Shown: positions 9,327 through 19,324, counted from the stretch's first letter. The stretch: DNA of 64,000 nt from Mesorhizobium sp. WSM3860 (GCF_002294995.1 NZ_NSGF01000005.1:62001-126000), one strand, 5' to 3'. The notes: generated from the letters alone by a model not told the origin. A program made the numbers and translations.

Positions 9327-10027
9327 AACTGTTTCTCCGTTGATGCCGTGGCTCTATCGGGTACCTGGAAGACCCAGTAGTGTGCGCCTTCCTCCGCGAT
9401 GTATCTGCCGTCGATTAGACGCTGGGTCGTCACAAGCACGCCCGCATCCTCCAGACGACGCACCTCATCTACAAAGGATGTTGCCTCCGCATAGCTTTTG
9501 CGGGTGCTTGCTATGATGAATCCGTTGGGACGCGTGACGCGAGCCAGTTCGCGCAGTGCGTCCGGTCGGATGTGACCGACCGTGAAGACCCCGCAGCAGA
9601 CCGTAATATCATAGGTGGCACCGGAGCAGTCGGAGAGCGGCCCGTTAAGGTCGACATTGGCTTGGATGTGCCGGTAGACATCAGTTTTCCGGGCCTCTTC
9701 CGCCATCTCCTCGGAGAGGTCGATCCCGTCAATCAACTGGAAGCCGAGGCGTTTCAGTTCCACGCCAACGAGACCTGTTCCGCAACCAGCATCCAGGATT
9801 TCGATGGCTGCTCGCTTATTGGCCAAATAAGCTGTCTGCACGGTGCCCGCCAGTTCCGCAACGATCGTCGGCCCGCAGTATCCATCGCGGCCGACATCCA
9901 ACTCGTAGGAATTGACCCATCCGCGATAGAAGTGGACCAAGCTACCGGCGTCGCCGTCGAGGGCATGGGAATCCTTGATGCGCTTTCGTGAGGCTTGCGC
10001 CAATGCCGTCTGCTGATCGAGAGTCAT
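9323..10027 (-). CDS. class I SAM-dependent methyltransferase
   Basis: A 234-residue protein with a Rossmann methyltransferase core: motif I ILDAGCGTGLVG, the acidic residue of strand 2 in DGIDLSEEM, and a motif IV-like DITVCCGVFTVGHI. It resembles the small-molecule methyltransferases annotated as Williams-Beuren-like in alphaproteobacteria. It overlaps both neighbours by 4 bp, so it is translated in step with a dehydrogenase and an oxygenase. The three probably modify one metabolite, but nothing shows which. Confidence 0.82.
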   Translation of the reverse strand: MTLDQQTALAQASRKRIKDSHALDGDAGSLVHFYRGWVNSYELDVGRDGYCGPTIVAELAGTVQTAYLANKRAAIEILDAGCGTGLVGVELKRLGFQLIDGIDLSEEMAEEARKTDVYRHIQANVDLNGPLSDCSGATYDITVCCGVFTVGHIRPDALRELARVTRPNGFIIASTRKSYAEATSFVDEVRRLEDAGVLVTTQRLIDGRYIAEEGAHYWVFQVPDRATASTEKQL

Positions 10028-11340
10028 GACAGTTCCTCCATTTGGGGGCAGATGAGATGCGGCATCGTCAGCGGCGAAACGGCACCGGCTAGATGCACAA
10101 GCCGCTGGCTGCTGTATTGCTGAGCATGGCTATCCGACCATGCGGAGGCGCCCACGCTCCAGGTGATAACGTCGTGGATCAAGACATCGCTCAGGCCCAT
10201 CCCGCGTCCAAGATCAAACGCCTCTTCAAGAATCAGGCGATTGACCTGGGTGAGCTCGTCGACCAGGGACTTGAGCAAGTGGATCTGGATGTCAGTGAGT
10301 GGGACGTCGTCGAGCGGGAACACATGCTCCCGCTTCGGTTTGGTCCGACCGAGGGAATCGGTAAGGAATTCTTGGTCTAGAGGATACCCAGGGTCGGCAC
10401 CGTACTTGGATGGCGTGCGGTAACCCGGCACTTGCAATCGAACGCCGAAGACCACCTCCGCCAACTCGACAACTCGGAGATGGCTGTCGTATCGATCGAA
10501 CTTCCGTCCCGCTTCTCTATAGCGCTCTTCGACCGCGCGCCCGATCGGCAGTCCCACGCCGAGTTCGTCGGCCAGTTGGACGGTCAAGCCCATGTCCTTG
10601 ATCGTGATCTCCAGAGTGCAAGAGCGATCGTAGCTGCCATCCAGGAGAAACGGGACGAACTGCTCGATTGCAACGGAGTTGGCGGACGAGGCGACAAACT
10701 TGCGCCACGCTTGCTGCGCTGGAATGCCTTCGCGCACGCTTCGGCAGAGCGCGTGCCCGCTCGCAACGGCTGCAGCATAAAAGAGTAGGTTCGTCAGTAG
10801 TTTGACTGATTGGCCCTGACCGATATCTCCGACATGGAAGGAGATGGCTCCCATGGTTTGTAACACCGTCTGGCAACGCCCATAGGCCTCCGATGGCCCG
10901 CCCACGAAGAAGCTGACATTGGCGAAATCGACCCCCATGTGGGACAAGTTGCTTACGGGCGCTTCTAGTGAATCCACGCCTATTGCTGCGGCCCGGCGGG
11001 CGATCTCGACCGTGTTGTGGTAGTCGGTGGTGGACGTATCAATCCATACGCTCCCCGGTGGCATTCCGGCCAAAGCGCCTTGCTCGCCCGTCATGTTGTC
11101 AAAGACGTCGTGTGGCAGCGGCAGGCAGGTGATGACAATTTCGCAATCGCGAGCCGCGTCGCTCGGTGCGTCATGCCACCGGGCGCCCTTTTCGACCACG
11201 TCTTTCGCAGCCGGGGGATCGATGTCGTAGACGCCCACCTGATAGCCGGCCTGCAGGAGCTTGGCGATCATCGGTCGCCCCATGCTGCCGGTACCAATAA
11301 ATCCTACCCGTTGGATGTTGGGGAAATGAGCGGCGCTCAT
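10024..11340 (-). CDS. NAD(P)-binding beta-hydroxyacid (3-hydroxyisobutyrate-type) dehydrogenase with long C-terminal extension
   Basis: The N-terminal Rossmann motif VGFIGTGSMGRPM and the substrate-loop region around PVSNL, followed by helices with the catalytic Lys in SVKLLTNLL, match the 3-hydroxyisobutyrate/tartronate semialdehyde dehydrogenase family. At 438 residues it is about 140 longer than usual. The extra C-terminal part (after about residue 300) matches no domain I recognise. A GTG at 11358 with AAAGGA upstream is an alternative start. A direct-repeat operator candidate lies just upstream at 11407-11454. Confidence 0.8.
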   Translation of the reverse strand: MSAAHFPNIQRVGFIGTGSMGRPMIAKLLQAGYQVGVYDIDPPAAKDVVEKGARWHDAPSDAARDCEIVITCLPLPHDVFDNMTGEQGALAGMPPGSVWIDTSTTDYHNTVEIARRAAAIGVDSLEAPVSNLSHMGVDFANVSFFVGGPSEAYGRCQTVLQTMGAISFHVGDIGQGQSVKLLTNLLFYAAAVASGHALCRSVREGIPAQQAWRKFVASSANSVAIEQFVPFLLDGSYDRSCTLEITIKDMGLTVQLADELGVGLPIGRAVEERYREAGRKFDRYDSHLRVVELAEVVFGVRLQVPGYRTPSKYGADPGYPLDQEFLTDSLGRTKPKREHVFPLDDVPLTDIQIHLLKSLVDELTQVNRLILEEAFDLGRGMGLSDVLIHDVITWSVGASAWSDSHAQQYSSQRLVHLAGAVSPLTMPHLICPQMEELS

Positions 11341-11406
11341 AGACGTTAGGGCAGACACTAGCTTCCTTTCACAAATACAGCCGCGCCTTATTTCAATTTG
11401 GGCCCG

Positions 11407-11454
11407 GACCACCTCATAAATGGAATGAGGTCATGACCACCTCAAAATAGAATA
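11407..11454. promoter_or_regulatory. direct-repeat operator candidate upstream of the dehydrogenase operon
   Basis: Two imperfect 20-bp copies beginning GACCACCTCA start at 11407 and 11435, a 28-bp period. The first copy also contains a CCTCAT/ATGAGG inverted repeat (11412-11430). They lie about 50-70 bp upstream of the leftward dehydrogenase start, a usual place for a repressor site. Which regulator binds is unknown. Confidence 0.4.
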
Positions 11455-12387
11455 AGCGCTAGATTTAGAGTGGTGACAAGCGAAGATATATATAAAGTTG
11501 TTGCAGTTGTATTGCAAATGTAACGGCGCTATTAAATTTGTCGCGGACAAAATTCACAATTGGGATAAGGACGGAGTTAGAGAGGCGTTCATCCGGGTCG
11601 ACCACCATCAACGATCATGGTGATCCCCCGCATCGGTGCCGCGGCCGCCATCTAGGTGGACGCAGGACCGAAATGAAATAAAAAGTCTCAAAGAGAGAGC
11701 GAAGAGTTGCGGGGCCTCCAGCCTCTACTAAGAGGTCCCAGACCGCAAGATTGCCGAGCTGAAGCCTGGCGCCGTGTACCGCGGCCCGAGAAAGGGAAAA
11801 GGAGACCTTACCCTGCCGAGGAAAAAGCAACGTCCAGCTGTTCAGTCACAACTGTGGAAATTAGAGACGACCGATTCTTCAGAAGGCAATCGATCGCTGT
11901 ACTTTCGCCCGAACTCTGCGAATTCCTCGACACAGCTGCCAGTCCTATCCTGCTCCGCTTTTGAGGCGGTCTACCTGTACAACTGCACAGGATGCCAAAA
12001 CCCCTAGATTTGGGCTCCAATGGCGTGGAAGTTTCCGGAGGAGGCCTTCTATGACCGCGTTCATTGCGCCCGATACTACATCAACCTGCCGACAATATCG
12101 TGGGCAATCCATCGCCAGCCTTTACCTGCGCCTTCACGCGACGTTTGGCGCCGGCCGCCGCAGCCGGCAACCTATGAAGACGATTCTGTTGACCCGCTCA
12201 CACCGCGCTGATCGTTGCTGCGCGTCGATAGCCAGTTTGCTGATTGCCTGCGATTTCTTTCCTCGGCAACGTCAATCGCGTCCGGTTCGACAAAAGGGCA
12301 CCACTGATGTCTGGTGCTTTCGTCGCTGCTGTTCCGCCCGATCGCATGATGCTTCAACGTTTCTGGGCGGGGAGGGGAGCGGCAGTC
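11455..12387. other. gene-poor stretch
   Basis: No convincing gene is seen on either strand. Short open frames here lack family motifs and ribosome binding sites, and the composition is mixed. If the FseA-like gene that follows is real, its leader and promoter lie here, but I found no traI-type gene or tra-box palindrome upstream of it. Confidence 0.4.
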
Positions 12388-13192
12388 ATGCGAGTTCTTT
12401 TGACCGACGCTGATCAGGCCGACTGGTGGGAGGAAAGATCATACGATTACACCAGCGGTCTGACGCCACGCGGGTGGGCCTGGGAGTTCTTGCGCCGCAA
12501 TCCAGCATTCCAGCGTGCTGTGATCGCAGCGCCTCAGCAGGCCAACCCCTTGCCTCACCAGCCGTCTATCGACATGGTCACGCCGACCGGTGACTTGTCA
12601 CGCTGGGGTGTCCTGTTTCGCCGAGTCTTATGGGCGAAATTCGGTCGTATTCTGGTCTCCGCTTTGGTGCGTCCATGTGCTGCCAGTCATTGCAGAACAG
12701 CTGTCTGCATCCTGGGCGATATTGCCGTTCGAACTGTCGGCATTGCCATGTCTTGCGACGGTCCTGCTGGCGCCCGACAGAAGCCAGCACGTTCTTCTTC
12801 GCAATGCGGAGTATACGCTCCAGCTCGCCGTCTATGGCGCGGACATACTAAATCCTGTTTGCCTCCGTACCGAGGCTATCTGGCCGGCAATGTTCTCCAA
12901 GCCCCGCCTGAAGGCGCTCGAGTGCCTCAATACTTTAACTTTGGGTCAACAACTGCCTTCCCGGTTGTTTCCGCCGGAAAAACGCGGCCCCCGTCTAACG
13001 TTCGTACTTCGTGCGCTCGACGGCTCACGGGCTGGGGCATCACATCGCGAACTCGCGGAGGCGCTGATTGGTCAAGGGCGCGTCCATGCCGACTGGAGGG
13101 ATCCTCGCGGTCATTTGCGCGACCGCATTCGCCGCGCCGTCTCGCGTGGCCGCGCCCTCATGAATGGAGGGTACAAAGAATTCCTCACTTGA
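12388..13192 (+). CDS. fseA: DUF6499-DUF2285 protein read through a +1 frame change (FseA-like)
   Basis: From the ATG at 12388 (GGAGGGGAG upstream) the first frame encodes a DUF6499 domain (YDYTSGLTPRGWAWEFLRRN, then LSRWGVLF). The DUF2285 domain follows in the next frame (VVFWSPLWCVHVLPV, LQLAVYGADI, LRALDGSRAGASHRELAEAL, ending ALMNGGYKEFLT at 13192). The domains join if ribosomes shift +1 near TTT-C at 12616-12619, where tRNA-Phe could slip from UUU to UUC. In ICEMlSymR7A the excision activator FseA is made by programmed +1 frameshifting of two overlapping genes with these domains. Here frame one stays open far beyond the site, and the usual upstream traI gene is missing, so a decayed copy with one inserted base is the alternative. 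Confidence 0.6.
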
Positions 13193-14264
13193 AAGCAGTC
13201 CGCCCCTGTGCGTCAGCCGGCGAACAGCTGGGAGCTAAAACTCAGTCACGACCAGTTCACCCGGCCGAAAAGGCGGTAGCTCGCGGACTCCAGATCCGTG
13301 ACGAAGTCAACGGTCATGCCGACGAGATGGGGCTGGGAGCTTGCGTCTACGAACACGTTGGCCCCTCCCTTCCATGGCCGCATCCCCTCGCGCGAGACGC
13401 TTTCAAGACCAGGTACTTGAGGCCGGCGCAGCCGCCCGCCGCTCGACGATGATGCGAAAGTCTTCTGGCATGCTGCGCTCCAAAAGCCGAGGCCCGTATT
13501 GGGTTCTCTTCATCGTCATCGCACAGCGCAGTTTCGATAACCGTACCGATAGTGGCTTCTAGAGTACCCACGAGCCGACGCAGGATCGACGGCCCCTGGC
13601 GTCTCATTCGGTAGGGAGCCGGGATCTCAGGCGGAGGGGATATCTGGGCTGCAGCTGGTGTGATGGCGGCGCCGGTTCACAATTCACCGGCAACACATCG
13701 ATGGGAATAGGGCTGACAGTTGGACATAGCGTGGACGCAGTTCTATGGATCTCTGCGGTTTGAGCGGGCCGACTAGATCCTACAACAGTCAAACCTTCCA
13801 CGCCCTTTCAGACCTGTTTCGGCATTGGCCCCGCCGCCTGACGCAGACAGTGCCGCCACGGCGCACGTCCGAGGAGTAGTCTGCGCGGTGAAATGCTTCA
13901 GCGTCGAACATCTCTGGGCGAGTCTTGTGCACCACGCGGCGTAACGCTGCTGCCTGGGGGAAAGGCGCGCCGACCGCCTACCTTTTGGGCCATGCAGTTC
14001 GCCAGCTTTCCGTCTCACCAGCACTTCGCCAATTTCGTTGCGTTCTTGTTTAGGGGTTGCAACAAACCCTTCAAGAAAATTCATGTAATCTTTGCACCGA
14101 AAATCCTTGTGAATGGTACTCTCACTAGAACTTCGACTTCAGTGGCGGCAGAAATCTGATATAGTTGATATGTTCCATCGCCGAACAGCTTGCGAAGAGC
14201 GCGAAATGACAAAGCAAGCAGGACGAGGATTCGGGTGTTGTTCTATCTGTGGTCGTGCTGACCG
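13193..14264. other. gene-poor stretch before the ArsR-SHMT gene
   Basis: Only short frames without recognisable motifs are seen. Just upstream of the next gene there is a 9-bp direct repeat (GATATAGTT at 14158 and GATATGTTC at 14167) and an inverted repeat GCTTGC/GCAAGC around 14190-14220. Either could be a control site for the SAM-cycle genes, but both are weak. Confidence 0.3.
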
Positions 14265-15986
14265 ATGATGATGCTTATTGACCGCCTAATGACAGCAGCA
14301 CATCTTGATCGGTTAAGGATTCTGGGCCTTTGCGCGCATGCCGACCTGACTGTCTGCGAACTAGCAGAGATTCTGGGTCTGCATCGCGAGCACGTCGTGC
14401 GACATGTGCGGAGGCTCGCCAGAGCCGACTTTCTTTGCGGCAACGGACAACGTCCTTGGTCCTCATATCATCTCAACACAGTGGCCAAGGACCGAGGTTT
14501 GGTTCAATTCTTGGTCGATCTCCTGCCCCACGACGATGGGCCTCATAAGCGGGATCTGGAGCGGCTCGAGGCGGTACAAGGCGGCCGGGCCAGGGGGGCC
14601 GCCTGCTTGATGGGGAATAGATCCATCCAATTGGAGCGCGAAACTGCCACGCACAATTCGGCCGGCGGCGACACCACAGAACCCGACACTTACGGGGGGC
14701 TTCATCTTGCGGCCGTAGATTGTCGCGTTCACGAACTGCTTCTAAGACAGGAGCGCCAGGAGCGGACAACTCTCAAACTTATCGCCTCCGAAAACTTTGC
14801 CTCCTCGGCCGTCCTGGAAGCGACCGGCTCGATCTTCGCGAACAAGTATGCCGAGGGCTACCCGGGTGCGCGCTACTACGCGGGAAACGAGATTGTCGAT
14901 GAGCTTGAGACCCTCGCCATCGAGCGCCTGAAGACGCTATTTGGTAGTGAACACGCCAACGTCCAGCCCTATTCCGGCTCGCCGGCCAATCAGGCTGTCT
15001 ATCGCGCCCTTTTGATTCCCGGAGACAAAGTCATGGGTTTGCCTTTACCCGAAGGCGGCCATTTGACTCACGGTTGGTCCGTCAACTTTTCCGGCACTGA
15101 TTATCAACGCGTCCCGTATGGGCTGCACGAAAACACGCAGCAAATCGACTATGACCGCTTGCGCGAGACCGCCAAGCGGGAACGCCCGAAACTCATCTGG
15201 GTCGGTGGAACTGCCTATCCACGCATTTTTGACTACGCGGCAATGGCCGAAATTGCTTCGGAGGCGAACGCCTATCTAGTGGCCGACATCGCCCATATCA
15301 GCGGCCTAGTTGTGGCAGGAGTGCATCCGAACCCCGTGCCCCATTGCGATGTGGTCACCAGCACGTCTCACAAGTCGATCCACGGGCCCCGTGGAGGCTT
15401 TATTCTGTCGAAGAATGAAGATCGCTATCAGGCGCTTTATCGTCCGAACAGCCAATACAATCTGGCCAAACGCATTGACCGCGCCGTGTTCCCTCTCCTG
15501 CAAGGCGGACCGCATATGAATACTATCGCCGCGCTTGCCGTCGCTTTGCAGGAAGCAGCGAAGCCGTCCTTTCGTATCTACGGTCAGCAGATCATCAACA
15601 ACGCAAAGGCTCTGGCCCAGGCGCTTCTGGCGCGAGGTTATGAACTCGTCACAGGCGGGACTGACAATCACATGCTGATCCTTGACGTTCGGAACCGGCC
15701 GCTATCAGGCAAAGCCTATGCCGATCGCCTGGCAGGGGCAGGCATCATTACGAACTTTAATATGGCGCCGGGTGACCGACGGCATCCGGCGCTCACAAGC
15801 GGCATCCGCATAGGGACGCCAGCGGTGACGTCCATGGGCATGCGCGAGACGGAGATGGTGCAGATCGCCGATTTCATCCACTCGGTCTGCCGCCAGCCCG
15901 ATGACCAGGAAGTCCATGCGAGCGTACGAAGAGAGGTTGCCGACTTCTGCACTGCGTTCGACGTCCCCGGCATCAGCGACCGATAG
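14265..15986 (+). CDS. glyA: ArsR-type winged helix fused to serine hydroxymethyltransferase
   Basis: One continuous 573-codon frame. Residues 1-110 are an ArsR-family winged helix (DRLRILGLCAHADLTVCELA, LGLHREHVVRHVRRL) ending DLERLEAV, which resembles the linker of rhizobial ArsR-methyltransferase regulators. Residues about 150-573 are serine hydroxymethyltransferase with LIASENFAS, the PLP Lys in TSTSHKSIHGPRGG and complete C-terminal motifs. SHMT makes 5,10-methylene-THF and glycine from serine. A second start at 14610 (MGNRSIQ) could make SHMT alone, so the fusion may be a two-product gene. It is followed by metK and adenosine kinase, so regulation by SAM or SAH is a reasonable guess. 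Confidence 0.85.
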   Translation: MMMLIDRLMTAAHLDRLRILGLCAHADLTVCELAEILGLHREHVVRHVRRLARADFLCGNGQRPWSSYHLNTVAKDRGLVQFLVDLLPHDDGPHKRDLERLEAVQGGRARGAACLMGNRSIQLERETATHNSAGGDTTEPDTYGGLHLAAVDCRVHELLLRQERQERTTLKLIASENFASSAVLEATGSIFANKYAEGYPGARYYAGNEIVDELETLAIERLKTLFGSEHANVQPYSGSPANQAVYRALLIPGDKVMGLPLPEGGHLTHGWSVNFSGTDYQRVPYGLHENTQQIDYDRLRETAKRERPKLIWVGGTAYPRIFDYAAMAEIASEANAYLVADIAHISGLVVAGVHPNPVPHCDVVTSTSHKSIHGPRGGFILSKNEDRYQALYRPNSQYNLAKRIDRAVFPLLQGGPHMNTIAALAVALQEAAKPSFRIYGQQIINNAKALAQALLARGYELVTGGTDNHMLILDVRNRPLSGKAYADRLAGAGIITNFNMAPGDRRHPALTSGIRIGTPAVTSMGMRETEMVQIADFIHSVCRQPDDQEVHASVRREVADFCTAFDVPGISDR

Positions 15987-16044
15987 AGCCGCCCTAATCC
16001 AGAAACCTCCCAGCTAACTCCAACACTTGAAGCGAGGGCATTCC

Positions 16045-17340
16045 ATGACCAGGCAGTTCGTGTTCTCTTCCGAATCCGTCGGTGCGGGACACCCGGATAA
16101 GTTGGCAGACAACATATCGGATGCCATCCTCGATGCGGTCCTTCGCGAGGATCCTAAGGCGCGCGTCGCTTGTGAAGCATTGGTGAAGACGTGTGAAACG
16201 TTGGTGAAGACAGGGATGGTCGTTCTGGCTGGCGAGATCACCACCCATGCGCAGATCGATTACAGCCAAGTTGCCCGCGATACGATACTCGATATTGGCT
16301 ATGACGACGATGCCATAGGCTTTGATGGTCGACGTTGCGCCGTCGTTCTGGCTCTCACCGAGCAGTCGCCCGACATAAGCCAGGGTGTTGACGAAGGACG
16401 AGGGCAGGATCTCGAGCAGGGCGCGGGGGATCAGGGCCTCATGTTTGGATTCGCATGCAATGAGACGGATACATTGATGCCCTTGCCGATCCAACTCGCT
16501 CACCGTTTGACCAAAAGACAGGCAGAGGTCCGAAAAACGGGACAGCTTGGCTGGCTGCGTCCGGATGTGAAATCTCAAGTGTCGGTACGATATGAGGGTC
16601 TCCGCCCGGTGGCGCTGGATACGATAGTCCTGTCGACGCAGCATGACGTGGCGGTCTCCCAAGATACAGTACGCGAAGGCGTCATTGAGGAGATCATAAA
16701 ACCGGTCCTGCCGACCCACCTTGATACTTCTGGGATCAGATTTCTGGTCAACCCAACAGGGCGGTTCGTGATCGGTGGGCCCGCCGGCGACTGCGGCCTC
16801 ACTGGACGCAAGATTATCGTCGATTCCTACGGTGGAACGGGGCGTCACGGCGGCGGCGCCTTTTCGGGCAAGGACCCATCCAAGGTTGACCGCTCGGCGG
16901 CCTATGCCGCCCGGTATGTCGCGAAGAACATCGTTGCCAGCGGCCTTGCGGAGGTCTGCGAGGTTCAGCTTGCTTACGCGATCGGCGTGGCCAGTCCGGT
17001 TTCTGTCATGGTCAACACATTCGGAACCGCAAGGATTGAGGAAAAAAAGATCGAGCGCCTTATTCTTGAGCTTTTCGATCTCCGACCGAAAGGCATCATC
17101 AAGATGCTTGATCTCTTACGCCCGATATACCGCAAGACCGCGACATACGGGCACTTCGGCCGTGAAGAGCCTGAGTTCACCTGGGAAAAGACGGACAGAG
17201 CCGACGACTTGCTGCGTGAAGCAAGGACCGGCAGCTGCGTGAGGGCCGGTCAAGCGAATGCGGCAATCCATTCCAACTCGCTATACCCGCGCGCGGCCGG
17301 CATGCCAGATAGCCGGGTGGTTCCTTGGCGGAGATTTTGA
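16045..17340 (+). CDS. metK: S-adenosylmethionine synthetase
   Basis: The protein keeps the MetK signatures: [20 protein letters not shown] (split [18 protein letters not shown]), the [12 protein letters not shown] loop, and [19 protein letters not shown]. It makes SAM from methionine and ATP. Two oddities: residues CEALVKT and CETLVKT form a tandem 7-residue repeat where normal MetK has one copy (16171-16212), and the C-terminus has about 35 extra residues after the family's usual end. Start 16045 has GAGGG six bases upstream. The stop overlaps the kinase start by one base (TGATG). Function despite the duplication is likely but unproven. Confidence 0.88.
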   Translation: MTRQFVFSSESVGAGHPDKLADNISDAILDAVLREDPKARVACEALVKTCETLVKTGMVVLAGEITTHAQIDYSQVARDTILDIGYDDDAIGFDGRRCAVVLALTEQSPDISQGVDEGRGQDLEQGAGDQGLMFGFACNETDTLMPLPIQLAHRLTKRQAEVRKTGQLGWLRPDVKSQVSVRYEGLRPVALDTIVLSTQHDVAVSQDTVREGVIEEIIKPVLPTHLDTSGIRFLVNPTGRFVIGGPAGDCGLTGRKIIVDSYGGTGRHGGGAFSGKDPSKVDRSAAYAARYVAKNIVASGLAEVCEVQLAYAIGVASPVSVMVNTFGTARIEEKKIERLILELFDLRPKGIIKMLDLLRPIYRKTATYGHFGREEPEFTWEKTDRADDLLREARTGSCVRAGQANAAIHSNSLYPRAAGMPDSRVVPWRRF

Positions 17341-18332
17341 TGCCGGAATATGACGTGCTTTGCATCGGCAATGCCATTGTCGACATCATCGCGCAGTGCG
17401 ACGAGGCTTTTCTTGAGACCAACGGCATCATCAAGGGGGCGATGAACCTTATCGACGCCAGGCGCGCCGAATTGCTCTACAGCCGCATGGGACCGGCGAT
17501 CGAGGCTTCCGGCGGCAGTGCCGGCAACACGGCGGCCGGCGTCGCCAGCCTCGGCGGACGAGCCGCCTTCTTCGGCAAGGTGTCGAACGACGCGCTGGGC
17601 GAAATCTACACGCACGACATCCACGCCCAGGGCGTGGCCTTCGACACCAGACCGCTCGCTGGCGAGCCGCCGACCGCACGCTCAATGATCTTTGTCACGC
17701 CCGACGGCGAGCGTTCGATGAACACCTATCTCGGGGCCTGCGTCGAGCTTGGGCCCGAGGATGTAGAGGCGGACAAGGCGTCCGGCGCCAGGGTGACCTA
17801 TTTCGAGGGCTATCTGTGGGATCCGCCGCGCGCCAAGGAGGCCATCCGCCAGACCGCCAAGCTGGCGCACGCCGCGGGCCGCGAGGTGTCGATGACGCTG
17901 TCGGATTCCTTCTGCGTCGACCGCTACCGCGACGAGTTCCTCGAGCTGATGCGCTCGGGCACCGTGGACATCGTCTTTGCCAACAGCCACGAGATCAAGT
18001 CGCTCTACCAGACCGCTTCCTTCGAGGAGGCGCTCGACGCCATCCGCAAGGATTGCAAAATAGCCGCTGTCACCCGGTCCGAGAAAGGCTCGGTGATCGT
18101 GCGCGGCGACGAGACCGTCACTATCGAGGCGACGAAGATCAAGGAACTGCTCGACACGACCGGCGCCGGCGACCTCTATGCCGCCGGCTTCCTTTATGGC
18201 TACACGACCGGACGGAGCCTCAAGGACTGCGGCGACCTCGGCTCGCTGGCCGCCGGGCTGGTGATCCAGCAGATCGGGCCGCGTCCGCGCCAGAATCTGC
18301 GCCGCGAGGCCGAGCAGGCCGGGTCGATCTAG
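17340..18332 (+). CDS. PfkB-family carbohydrate kinase, probable adenosine kinase
   Basis: The 330-residue protein starts [19 protein letters not shown], has the PfkB motif GGSAGNTAAG near residue 58 and the anion-hole motif DTTGAGDLYAAGF near residue 273. Rhizobial homologues of this length are called adenosine kinase. Adenosine comes from SAH breakdown, so it fits after SHMT and MetK in a SAM-recycling operon. Its codon use is more GC-rich than that of the two genes before it, suggesting a separately acquired chromosomal-type copy. Start chosen at 17340, which overlaps the metK stop. Confidence 0.85.
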   Translation: MPEYDVLCIGNAIVDIIAQCDEAFLETNGIIKGAMNLIDARRAELLYSRMGPAIEASGGSAGNTAAGVASLGGRAAFFGKVSNDALGEIYTHDIHAQGVAFDTRPLAGEPPTARSMIFVTPDGERSMNTYLGACVELGPEDVEADKASGARVTYFEGYLWDPPRAKEAIRQTAKLAHAAGREVSMTLSDSFCVDRYRDEFLELMRSGTVDIVFANSHEIKSLYQTASFEEALDAIRKDCKIAAVTRSEKGSVIVRGDETVTIEATKIKELLDTTGAGDLYAAGFLYGYTTGRSLKDCGDLGSLAAGLVIQQIGPRPRQNLRREAEQAGSI

Positions 18333-19074
18333 CCGGGCGATCAACGACGGGCTGCCCGTCTCCCCTCCTGCGGACCGTGCGGGGCGGTGCGCGTAAATCG
18401 AAATGTCGGATGCGCATCCGCGTGAGAAGCAACCGGGGGGCATGCCACGATGGATAAGGGTGAGTATCGCCCTCCAGTGCGAACCTTCTGCCGTGCGATA
18501 TGGGGAAGCGTTCCGATTAGCAGCTCGACCTATCGCAATCTTGCCCACCCGCCGTGGTCGCCTCGTGTGCCAACAGGCCGGCCGTGCGATACAGCGGGTA
18601 AGCGGCCGACTCGTGAATTGTCATGAAGGCATCGCCCGATTGAGATTATTCTGATGGGAGCGCACCGCTGTTCACGCCAGTCGGACGATCATGGGCAATC
18701 ATAAGGACCATCGTGAGCCACGCTGGCATCGCCATGACGGTGACACGGTTTTTTTGCGGAACGGCCTTCCGAGCCAAGCTACTTTCTGCGCTCGTCAACC
18801 GTAACCGCACGCGCTGTCAACGCCGACGTAATCTTGTTCAACACCAGCAAGGGTTTGGCTTTGTGAAATTGCCGCATTGAGGCACATCCGGGTGCTGGAG
18901 GCAGCGCGGAAGCCGCGGTGTTTCCGAGGGAAGGCGTCTCCAGGTCACAACGGAAGAAAGTCCAAGATGTCACCATGTCTCGCAAGTGCTGGAGGTCGGT
19001 AATCAGACCGCGAAAACTCAGCTACATACGCGTTGCGCTGGAGAGCCCGCCGCCGGAACGGCGCCCAGTTGGAG
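18333..19074. other. gene-poor stretch
   Basis: No supportable gene is seen between the kinase and the broken cold-shock gene. Short frames here have no recognisable motif. Confidence 0.35.
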
Positions 19075-19274
19075 AGCGAGGGCACGGTCAAGTGGTACAA
19101 TCCCCAAAGGGCTTCGGCTTCATTGCTCCTGAAAACCGTGAGAAGGATATCTTCGTTCATGCCACCGCGCTGACCCGCTCAAGACTGAGCACGCTGATGG
19201 AGGGTCAGAAGGTGTTTGTCCAATGCGGGCAGGGCAAGAAAGGCCCGGAGGTTCGGAGCATTCGCCTCGTTTAG
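19075..19274 (+). pseudogene. cold-shock domain protein (CspA-like), frameshifted
   Basis: The first strand of a cold-shock domain (EGTVKWYNP, from about 19077) is in one frame, while the rest (KGFGFIAPENREKDIFVHAT, then GQKVFVQCGQGKKGPEV and RSIRLV) is in the next. The break is at AATCCCC-AAAGGG near 19102-19112, inside the RNP1-like motif, so no single frame makes an intact domain. A longer frame from 18918 joins an unrelated N-terminus to the second part. Cold-shock proteins bind RNA or single-stranded DNA. It is probably a dead copy unless ribosomes shift frame here. Confidence 0.7.
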
Positions 19275-19324
19275 AGCCAAATGCTTTGCCCTAACGAAAT
19301 CGCGCCTTAGACAAAGAAGAAAGC

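Noticed and set aside
12620-13452. Continuation of the first frame of the FseA-like gene to 13452
   Set aside because: After the slip site this frame has no domain similarity, while the +1 frame holds the DUF2285 domain.
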